The notes beneath the pieces were generated by a model. The model did no database searches, was not told where the DNA came from, and saw nothing but the letters and a program-made list of their open reading frames with translations. The translations under genes were made by a program, and so were the position numbers. Shown here in pieces: positions 12,120-21,900 of a stretch of 64,000 nt of DNA; the first letter of the stretch is position 1; the number at the start of each line of letters is the position of its first letter. The stretch is taken from positions 14,684,525-14,748,524 of the forward strand of contig CM034595.1 in NCBI GenBank assembly GCA_020091685.1, read 5' to 3'. Origin of the DNA: Lutjanus erythropterus. Its lineage: Eukaryota; Chordata; Actinopteri; Lutjaniformes; Lutjanidae.

Positions 12120-13207
12120 TAGGGAAGCACAGATACCACTTTTTTTCAGACTGAGTACAAGTGCAAGTACATTGGGGTACTTGCCGATACTGAGTACCGA
12201 TACGAGCACTTAATAATGCCATTAAAGTTCTTACAATAACATATTTTATTTTCATTAGATGGTCACTTTCTAAATTTAAATCATTATTTTGTGCTACAAG
12301 TGTAACAGTTAACAGTTAACTATGCACATTACATTTGTAGGTTATTTGTAGTAAGTTACTTCACTGACTTTGTGTTCTTTATTAAGCTGTGCAGTTTACT
12401 GTGTATGTGATATATTTCAGTATAATAATTTCACAACATTATTAGGGACTTGCAGAATTAAGTTTATAAATGGTGTTATATATGATAATTGTTTCATGAT
12501 CATTTACAGCATTTTACCTAGTATTTTAATTTAACATTTTACATGTGAAGTATTTAAGTTTGTTCTTCATGTCTCTCTTGTCTAAGAGCTAATTAGTTCC
12601 TACCTGTCACTGTTTAGGGGGGGACAGGTATGAGTGTGGTGCCATGTGTGCAACAGTTTTGTTTACCCTGCTGTGAACCTCAAAGAGTGAAGTTGCGTGT
12701 CCTGTGCTGTCAGGCAGTTTTAGTGAAGACTAAGTACACAAAGAGAAGTTCTAGGAGCTTATTATAAGGACAGGGGTGGCAGTGTTTTTTTTTTTTTTTA
12801 TTAGTCTTCGGATTAATTTGCAGAGGCATTCAAGTTTACGCCTGCCAGGACTTATGGGACAGTGGCTGGCTGTGGTCTACAGGTGCACTCTGTGTGTTTA
12901 TTTCAGTTTTACATGGACTTACATGGAATTTTACGGACAGTTTCCAGAGTCGCTGCGGTCATTAGTTGATGATGCTGAGGACAGCATGTCTCTCGCTGAT
13001 GATGACAGCACGTCCAAAAAAAGAGGGTAAGTATCAGCAAACACCTTGAACTCTGCATCCTGTTGGTTCTTTAGATGTTTGTTTGTGTCGAGCAGCTACT
13101 TTTCGTGATGTAGTGTTGGGTATCAGAGTAGTTGAGTAAGAGTACATGGGCGTAAGGACAGTATCGGACTGATACCCGATGCTGGTATCGGTATCGGTGC
13201 ATCTCTA
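12120..13207 (+). mobile_element. hAT-type element with internal deletion, possible residual transposase exon
   Basis: The ends TAGGGAAGCACAGATACCA and GGTATCGGTGCATCTCTA form degenerate inverted repeats. The flanks TCACAGAA (12112-12119) and GCACAGAA (13208-13215) match at 7 of 8 bases, an hAT-type target duplication. Inside, 12930-13026 reads as an acidic serine-rich peptide ending in DDDSTSKKRG and is followed by a good splice donor, AGGGTAAGTATC. hAT transposases with a BED finger often have such a first segment. The rest of the transposase is missing. Confidence 0.75.
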
Positions 13208-13277
13208 GCACAGAATATCTTGTTTTCACTAAATCTGAGTAACAGATCTTTTTCACAGCAGCCACGTGGAATAGTAG

Positions 13278-13448
13278 GGCAAACACAGGTGCTAATAAGG
13301 CCAATTAAGGTTCCGTTCCATTCAGCTCAAACAGAGCCAGGGGGCTGCTATTATGCATGTTGGCTCACTGGAAAGACACTGCGACACTGCACTAAATGGA
13401 ACGTGATCTTAACTCATTAGTATCATCAGCATCACCTGTGTTATCCCT
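13278..13448. mobile_element. MITE, family E, copy 2
   Basis: Left end GGGCAAACACAGGTGCTAAT, right end ATCACCTGTGTTATCCC. The body shares GCATGTTGGCTCACTGGAAA with the copy at 9803. It starts about 70 bp beyond the hAT element. Confidence 0.7.
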
Positions 13449-14904
13449 TTTATTTCATATTAATATGGCTTGCAGTCAAAAAGGTCTATTTCAAGAGCGG
13501 CTCTGACTTTATAAGTTAAAAAATAACACATTAAAGGCATGCTCACAACTGGAGTATTCCAACCCAAAAGGGAATCAGATCCAAACCTCATTGTTTACCA
13601 CATGCTGTCATGATTTTCTCCCTAAGAGCAATGAGCTGTTGGATTGCATGTCAGTGTTGGCTCTTGAAAGACAAAGTTTGTTTTCGTTGGGTGATTTTGT
13701 TCCTTTTGGTCCAGTTTCATTAAGACTTTTGTTATTTCCAAAACCAACATAACTATAACAGCAATAATACTGGCTGTTGAATTTGGGTCACTAACTGAGG
13801 TGAAGTCCAGGTGTGGGAATCTGATTCATTGACTGCAGAAGACTGATTGCATGAAGAAGACAGGGTGCTTTCATGAGTGACATGCTGTAATGTAGATCCA
13901 ATCTGCGTCTCAGATATTCAGAGTTGACAGCCAGGAAACTGTTTTCAAGCACATTTGATATCCAGTGACCGGATGTGTCCAAGGAGAACTGGTGGAAAAA
14001 GCAGAAACTATAAAACATGATTCTTTCCTTTTTTCCATTCCACCGCATTCTTGGTCCACACAGGTTTTGCAGTTGTTGTTGCTTCCGGTGATGGAAATGT
14101 ATTGTGAATTTGCATGTCCAGCATGAGGGACTACAAGACCTTTACCCACACAGACCCATCATCTACTGTGCAAGCATCAGTGTAGCATCAAGGGTAAACA
14201 CACCATATCACCCACTGTCTTTTGGATTACAGTTGTGAGAGCTCTAGTTTGGCATCATGGAGGTCACCATCTTGTTTTTTTTGCAACCAGAGCATATGTA
14301 GTATCAGTGAGAGCATGGAGCTGGTGGGTTGCACTTGCACTTGGGCGGTGCTTCGTTTTGGCTCATCTGTTCAGCACAAAATAATGGTGGCCTGCCTGGC
14401 CACAAAGATAAACACTAAAATACGTATGTGAAAACATTTGAGGAAAGAAATAGGCAATACAGTACAGAATATTGATCTGACTTTTTATGGGCCTAATGCA
14501 TTGTACTGAGGGGGCCTACTGAGAATGACTTGTCAATCACACAGTAGTCCTCCACCCTGAAGCATATCCTGCTTTATCATCTATTTTACCGTAAAATGGG
14601 ACCATAATTTACAAAATGAACATCATCCTGTATTGAAGATGACTAGCAGTTGACACCATAAACTCATTAGGAAATGGTTCACTGAGGATAGAAATCAACT
14701 TAGAAATCGGGTCATATCCATACAATATGACTTCTTTTTGCAACCAGCAGTGTCACCTCCTGCTGGCCATTATAAAAAAAAAATATACAGGTTTACTCTC
14801 GTATTGGCTTTACTTTTCAGACCCGGAAGCTCTGTCCATTATTTATACAGTCAACATTTAGCACCAGCAAAGGTCAGCTAGTTTGTTACCTAGTTAGCTG
14901 CAGC

Positions 14905-15190
14905 TAGTGATTATTTTCATTGTTGATTAATCTGTCAGTCATTTTCTCAATTAATTAATTACCATGTTTGGTCTATAAAATATCAGAAAATGGTAAAAAA
15001 AAAAAAAAATGCTGATCAGTGTTTTGATGGTGTCCTCAAATATTTTGTTTTGACCACAATTCAGGAGTAATGAGTGAGGAAACCAGAAAATTTTAACATT
15101 TAAGAAGCTGGAATCAGAGAATCTGAAAAAAAAATTAGTCAGACTGACTAATCACTTATCAAAATAGTTGCAAGTTAATTTATGATTCAT
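14905..15190 (+). repeat. Dispersed MITE-like repeat, family H
   Basis: Contains GTTTGGTCTATAAAATATC, TTTAAGAAGCTGGAATCAGA and ATCAAAATAGTTGCAAGTTA in the order seen in a very common percomorph repeat. A diverged partial copy lies at 41245-41390. Confidence 0.75.
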
Positions 15191-17020
15191 AATCATATTT
15201 AGACAGCGGTTTGATCCCCATCTATAGATGACCCATGGGTTTTTTTCCCCCTATCCTGATTGCTCCCTGCACTTCCTGTATGTTCTGTAATCCACCGCTG
15301 CAACCAGCACTGGCCTCAGTTCATACAGGCAATACCACAGCATAAACAGTATGACTGTGACTGAAGGGCAGAGATAGATACAAAGAGGAGGGAAACAGAG
15401 AGAAATATTGACAGAAGAGGAGAAAAGAGAGAGAGAGAGAGAGTGATGAATGCTTACTGTAACGTTGTGTAAGTCTGACAGATTATTCATTGTGCTATTA
15501 GTTTTCAGCAGCAGCTTACGGTTGCCAATCTACACAAAAGAGGCATACCAGCAATGGCGGTGGGGTTTAGAGTTTTCAATAATGTACTTCTGAGGATTAG
15601 AGACTTCATAGTTGAGTTTTACATAGGTTGTCAACCTTTAACCACCCCACGGTTGAAGCAGGAAACAAAATTTGAAGGTCAATCAGTTCCTTGGAAATGA
15701 GAGTTAAGCTGCACGATCATGGCTAATAAAATCCCAAAGACTCAAAGAAAAGCAAATTAGAGTTTAGTCAAGGCTGTATAGAAATTTTGTAAAATCTGAG
15801 GATGCCAGAATAATACATCTTAATGCATGGAGTTAAATTGTATATGTAGCTAGATAGCTGAGTTGATAGATTTCTTTCATTCAGTTCTGTATTTCATTAG
15901 TTTTCTCCCACTCTTGTCTTTATTCCCTCCCTTTGCTGTCTCCTCTCATTTTTTCTTTTCTTTCGGAGGAAGACAAATTATTAAAGGGAGTGTATGAGTG
16001 TAAAGTAGCAGCTCCCCTACTACACACCCCTGAGCCTCCCCTTCATCACCAAAACACTCCACCCAAAAAAATCTGAGCCCCTTGAGGGCAAAGCCAGCGT
16101 GCAGGTCCTCAAGCGTCACAGCTTGTACAGATAAAAGGCTTCAGCCATGGATGAATAAACTCAGTTCCCGGTTTCAACCACGAACCCAGGCTGAGCCGTC
16201 CAGCACTGCGGCTGCCCGCCTCCCAGCCTGCTGTCCAGGGACAAACACAGCACAGATGGGGGGCCGAGGGAAGGAAAGAAGACACAGGGAGAAAGGCAAA
16301 CTTTTACTTCACCAGTCAAGCTTCTCAGCTTCTCGCTGTCAAGATTGTGGTTGAACAAAACATCCGCTTTTGCAAACCCAAGTCCAAGACTTACCTCTTG
16401 CTGGTATCCTGCTCTGTTATGAAAGCATATTGACGACCAAAGAAGACAAAGTTAATTTGAGCACAACTCAGTCTGAGAGCACACATGCATAGATCTGTAC
16501 GAGCAGAGACATGAGTGAAACCAATTATTTGACCATGCAGCATGAATTGTTTCAAATGGGATTCTTGTAATTCTCATAGCTGCTCATGCTCACTTTTGCC
16601 AGACTGGATCCCCTGAGTACAAACTGATAATAATTACAGCCACAATAATAAAAATAACAGTCAAATCATAATAAAACAATAACAGGTGACAATGTTGCTT
16701 TTAACCACAAGATGGAGGCATTATTAACTTAAAAGCTTAAAAAAAATGCGTTAGGCCCCTAAGTGACTAAAAATCATGTTTAATTTGTTGGCAAATGATT
16801 TAGTTTTTAAGCAACACATCCTTCTACCCAAACGACAGAATAAGTCCATGAATTACAAAACAAGATACACACAGATATGTGAGGTGGAGAGTAGTAGTGA
16901 CAGGCACACCAGACCTTCAGTGAGTTACGAATGTGGTGTTAAACACGTGAATTTAAATGTTGTGAAACAGCAGCAGTGTGGTTAGGTTTAGGCATGCTAA
17001 ACTATTGTGTACTCTAATGT
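15191..17020. other. Intergenic DNA upstream of scx, no gene seen
   Basis: Mostly unique sequence with a short (GA)n patch at about 15428-15443. A GC-richer block at 16080-16260 could be regulatory but shows no decisive motif. Confidence 0.5.
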
Positions 17021-17066
17021 AACGCAATGCAACGCTATGCAGTGCAACGGAACGCAATGCAACATA
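17021..17066 (+). repeat. Short 10-bp tandem repeat
   Basis: Degenerate units of AACGCAATGC repeat about four to five times. The tract lies roughly 0.9 kb upstream of the predicted scx transcription start. Confidence 0.7.
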
Positions 17067-17879
17067 ACTTTTTTTTATTTTCCCTTGTTTTGTTTTTATG
17101 AATATTTTAGGAGGAGAAGTAAAAGTTGAATAAAGTTGAAGTTCACGCATGTGATCATGATTGCACACTGTTGCCTTGCAGACTGAATAGCGCTCAGAAT
17201 TTTTTTGTGCTCTCTCAAATCTACTTACATACTCTGGCAGATAAGTCTAGAAGAAGAATCACTTGGCATGGAAAAACAGGAAAATTGGAGGAGACTCTTT
17301 GCTATTTTGTCTGCAAATTGATCCATGTCATAACCTAAGAGCAAATCATTACATAAGATTATTGATTTATATTCAATAATCAGATCAAGGTCTTTGTTCT
17401 GTGAGGAATGGCCTCTAACAAAGTTAAACAACTTGAATTCACAGAGTTTGGTCATGTCTTTGCATCAACAATACAAAAAACACCAACAAAAAAAAACACC
17501 AAACAAATTTGAGATTGTTTTGTATCTGAGATCTGATTCTGGACTGCACTGTCTAAGATCATGGTTTTATTACTCCTGTCAGATGACAGCACTTTATCTC
17601 TGTTTCATTTCCATTTTAAGTCACCATCCAAGAAACTGAATATGTCTACAGAATTCATACTGAAAGGTTTGTGTGTTTCAGAGGCCTGCGTGGTCACACA
17701 GGTCACCAAACTCCTCCAACAAATGAGGGTGCTGCAAGGTTGAGTTTTAGGGTGGATTTCCCCTGAAACACAGCAGCATGCAGCCAAAATAAACTCCCGC
17801 TGATGGTTTGCCTCTTGCCTCCGGTCTCTCTGGCCTGCTTCTAGACAGCAGCCGAGGGACCCTCACCGCTCAGAGGGAG

Positions 17880-17950
17880 GAGCGGATTAGTCCTCCGGCC
17901 CTCCCACCGGCTATAAGACCAGAGGCAGACGGAAACACTCAGACAGCAGG
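17880..17950 (+). promoter_or_regulatory. scx core promoter with TATA box
   Basis: GGCTATAAGACC places a TATA box at 17912-17918 inside a locally GC-richer block. Transcription would start about 25-32 bp downstream, near 17940-17948. A CACGTG E-box lies just beyond, at 17953-17958, in the expected leader. GGATTAG at 17884-17890 resembles a homeodomain site. The start site is predicted, not observed. Confidence 0.6.
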
Positions 17951-18155
17951 CACACGTGGAGCAAAGAGGAGAGAGAGACAGAGAGACGGACGTTAAGAGA
18001 GACTGAGGGAGACCAAGAGAGAGAGTCAAACTGCTGCCACAGACTGGGAGCAGTTTGTGCTACTAGGACTGAAGCAAACAAATATAGACACAAAGGACCA
18101 AGAAAAGGGTTCAGAGAAGAAAAAGAGGACAATTAAACAGCCATTTGACTTCAAC

Positions 18156-18167
18156 ATGCCATTTTAA
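18156..18167 (+). promoter_or_regulatory. Upstream ORF 1 in scx leader (three codons)
   Basis: ATG CCA TTT TAA, preceded by CAAC with A at -3 (a good Kozak context). It would encode a tripeptide and could reduce initiation at the main ATG. Confidence 0.4.
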
Positions 18168-18216
18168 ATTTGGTTTTCACCCAAAGGATTGACTGCAAGA
18201 AGAACTGACCTTTGGG

Positions 18217-18222
18217 ATGTGA
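18217..18222 (+). promoter_or_regulatory. Upstream ORF 2, minimal start-stop
   Basis: ATG followed directly by TGA, in the context GGGATGTGA with G at -3. Start-stop elements of this kind can hold a ribosome at initiation. Confidence 0.4.
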
Positions 18223-18352
18223 AGTGTTTTCATAGAAACCAAGAAAGAAAAACAACCTGGAACCTGCAGCCACCTGCAACACAGCAGCTCTGAGGTCAAG
18301 TTGACCACTGACGAAGGATCAACTTACTGATCTTCAGCATCATAAGGGCTTC

Positions 18353-18370
18353 ATGACTCACCTGGCTTAA
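18353..18370 (+). promoter_or_regulatory. Upstream ORF 3 (five codons)
   Basis: ATG ACT CAC CTG GCT TAA, ending 166 nt before the scx start codon, which leaves room for re-initiation. Confidence 0.4.
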
Positions 18371-18536
18371 CAAATTCTGCAGAAAAGAGAAGTAACAATT
18401 AAGGGGTGGACGCCTGTATTCAGCAGCATCAACATTCCTGAACAACTTTCGATAACAAACATTTCAAGCTGAACCGCAACAAGTGGAAGTCTCACAAGGA
18501 TTGACCAGTAGCTGTCAGAGCCTTGTTGTGGTGAAG

Positions 18537-18934
18537 ATGACATTTGCCATGCTTCGCACGGCGCCTCCCGCAGGCCGCTTCTTGTACGGCGACATTGCCC
18601 TCCTCTCCGAAGACGATGATGAGAATGGGAGTGAGGGGTCAGGCTCCGAGGAGCGCACCACCAACTCCTCCAACTCTGCCTACCGCCTGTCCTCCTCGTC
18701 GCCATCTGCCTTTCACATCAAGGTGAACAGGAAGAGGAAGCTGTGTGGGGGAGGCGGGGTTGGAGGGGTAGATGTAGGGGCCATGATGGGGAGGCTCGGC
18801 CCCCAGAGGAATGCTGTCCCTGGGGAGGGTCGCCAGAGGACAGCAGCCAACGCGCGGGAGAGAGATCGCACCAATTCGGTCAACACGGCGTTCACAGCGC
18901 TGCGCACACTCATCCCCACTGAGCCTGCAGACAG
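18537..18934 (+). CDS. scxa: scx coding exon 1 (residues 1-132 and two bases of codon 133)
   Basis: Encodes the N-terminus, a basic patch NRKRK (64-68), a glycine-rich linker, the basic region and helix 1. It ends at CCTGCAGACAG with donor GTACAG at 18935. The frame read past the donor stops at about 19014, so splicing is required for a complete bHLH domain. Confidence 0.95.
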
Positions 18935-21900
18935 GTACAGAGCAACACGAGTCAGAGTGGATCACGATGCACAAATTCAGTTTTTCCGTCTGGGAACAAA
19001 AATAAATAGACCCTGATGTAGCTCTGGCACCTTTAATCACAATTAAATTACTTTTGGGACAGCCTGTAATCTAATTGAGACACCACTGCTTTTAATCATG
19101 AGTGAATATTTCCTATAAAAGATGTGTCATGGAGTCAGTGTGTGGAAAGAGGCCTCCAAACTTACCGTAAATAGAGATGAATTATTCAACATCAAGCCTG
19201 ACTGTATATTATATTCTATACATGTTGCACAGCACTTTAAAATACTACATAAAAATACAGTGCATGATACATTTTAAAAATTATTGTATACTTAATTGTA
19301 CATTACTGTACACACTAAATGCTGTCTTGATTAATGGCATGACTGTCCTGACTTTTCAGGAAACTGTCAAAGATCGAGACGCTACGCTTGGCGAGCAGCT
19401 ACATCAGTCATCTGGGGAACGTGTTGCTCCTGGGCGAGGGGCTTCACGACGGACAGCCGTGCCACGCTCCCTCACCACCGTTCTTCCACGTGAACTCCTC
19501 CCCCACCCGAGGATCTGACCAATCAGCTCAGCCGAAGCACATTTGTACTTTCTGCCTCAGCAACCAGAGGAAAATGGTGAGCAGATACAAAACTTGTAAA
19601 TCAACAACTGAAACAAAAATATTCTATAGAGAAAAACACAACAAAATGGTGTTATCAGTTATTTTAAAAAAGCACTAAATACTGAAAGTATGCAAGAAAA
19701 TATTTATGTTTTGATTATCTCTGTGTGACCTAAACAAGTTTAATAAATACTAATAAATAACTATAATAAATATCTTCAGTTTACTTTTCAAATGCTATAA
19801 ACAGAGTATTTGAAATACTTTACCCAGAATTAAAAAAAAACAACAAAAAAGCCCAGATTTAGTGGGAAAGCAGGTTATACTGTGGGGTGAAGCTTCTTTT
19901 GGGAAACTGTGCCGAGCTTTAGGGTCAGGTTGGTGTTTAAAGCTGACCTGATTTCAGTGACTGTGCCTATAAACATGATTGGCCCTCAGGGACATTAAAT
20001 ACAGAACCTCTTTAAAGTCCTCTTTCGGGGTGAAGGACGGTGTATTATTGTTCAGCTGGGGGTTAGTTTTACTCAAGCAGGTGGCTCTAAAGTTCAAGGT
20101 GCTTTCTGAAACTCACTGGACATCACAGACAGTGAATACGCTTCTTTTTGTGTTAGAGGACCTTTGTGCACAACTATTGGATCAAAACTGTCTAACCCCA
20201 ACAGTGGTGTTTTTTTATTTTCTGTTTTCAAAAATATGATTTTGAAGTTTACAAGGGTATTTATGCAGCGAGTGAGATTTATGACCGGGAACCCATGAAA
20301 TCCATCCAAAACCATGTGTATAATTTGAAGAATGTATTGACGTCAGCCTGAATATGAGACTGTTTTAATCATAACTGCTGAAGAACTGACCTGAGATACA
20401 AAGATTGGTGACTCGTAATGACTTTGTTCCACTGAAACTGGGCAGAAAAAATATCGCGTGCACATTTTATACATTTCACTAACAGACTGCAAGTCTTAAA
20501 GGGATAGTTTGGTTTATTTGAAGTGAGGTTGCATGAGGCACTTATTGATAGTGTATTACCTACAGAAGCTACAGAAGCTAAGCAATGAATGTACTGCTGT
20601 GGATGGGGTCAGCACCAAAAGGTATTTTAGCTACTTAAAAAAAGACCCACCTAAAAAAAAATCTACATCAGTGTCTGCTATATTTAGAATATTTCCACTG
20701 TTTCACTTTGCTGTCACACAGCTTTTTCTGATGGGAAACTGCAGTTATATAAGCCAAAAAGGTCTGTCTCCAAACCAACCGAACTCCATAGGCATATCAG
20801 TCATTTTAACCTGCAGAACACAGGAGTTCCTGGTCTACCGCTGTCTTGATCTGTAAGTTTGCTTTATTGTGTGACTTCTGAGTTTTAAAAGTATAGTTCA
20901 GATTCACCAGAGTCACACAATCACACAAACTAACTGATCAAATTATTGGCAGACTAGCAACTTCTGTTCTGTGAGTTAAAATTACTGATTCCACCTATGG
21001 AGTTTGGTAGTTTGGAAAGAACAATATCTGACTTATATAACAGTTGTTTCCTGTTAAAAAAAAAGGTGGTCTGACAGCAAAGCAGTGAAATTATTCTTAA
21101 TATAGTGTACACTGCTAATGTTTTTTTTTTTGGCGGGCAAGTTGCTACAGTACCTTTTGTTGCTGACCCCGTCAACAGCAGTTCATTGCTTGGCTTCCTA
21201 CGCTGACACTCCTGCTGCTTCTCCAAACTGGGGCGCGCTGACCATCATGTACTGTAGGTAATACACTGACTATCCACAACTACCTCATACAACCCATGAT
21301 CAAATAATCCAAACTATCCCTTTAAAACTTTTCCCAAATGCACTTTGAGGATAGTATTGTCCTGCACAAAACAAACCAATCAATCAAAAAGGCAACAATA
21401 ATTTTTCTAAATTTTAATGAGATTCTTAATTTCAGTGTCAGGGATAGCATTTCAGATTAGAGTTGTGTCGCCATTGTGTCACTTTTTCCACATTTCTTCC
21501 ACTGCTACACTGTTGTTTTATGCCTTAATAAAGATACAGAAAAAGAAAACTTGATCCAGTGCGAGGTTAAACTCACATTTGATTGATTCAGCACAGGAAA
21601 TTGACATAATCAAGAACACTCGCAGCATAAGAAAGTCGTCAGTCTGATGAGAAATAGCGGGGAATGAAGGATTCCTATCAGCTGACTGAAATCAAATTCA
21701 TGTGACCCCAGTTTCGACTTCAACAAACACCAGCGAGATGATAGAGAGGTGACGTCCACTCAACCCCCCCCCCTCTAACCTAGCCGCTGCCCATTTAGCA
21801 GGATTTATGGGTAAGGAGCTGACATCTGGCAGACTCCCCCGTTACCCCAGCAGTGTGTGAAAGCTAATACCCTCCTCAGTGTCTAAACCCAGAGACCCTT

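Larger units (their letters stand above)
17943..18536 (+). other. scx 5' untranslated leader (predicted, unspliced form)
   Basis: About 595 nt separate the predicted start from the scx ATG. Much of 17955-18130 is purine-rich (GAGAGA-like). Three very short upstream ORFs are listed separately. A leader intron cannot be excluded from sequence alone. Confidence 0.5.

Noticed and set aside
12776..13030. First exon of a cellular gene
   Set aside because: It lies wholly inside a hAT-type element with its own ends and target duplication, so a transposase remnant is more likely.
18483..18536. In-frame upstream extension of scx from a GTG
   Set aside because: No ATG, and the vertebrate scleraxis N-terminus begins at the MTFAML ATG at 18537, which has a good context.
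18639..19040. Long open frame on the minus strand over scx exon 1
   Set aside because: It is the shadow of the GC-rich coding exon and has no domain.
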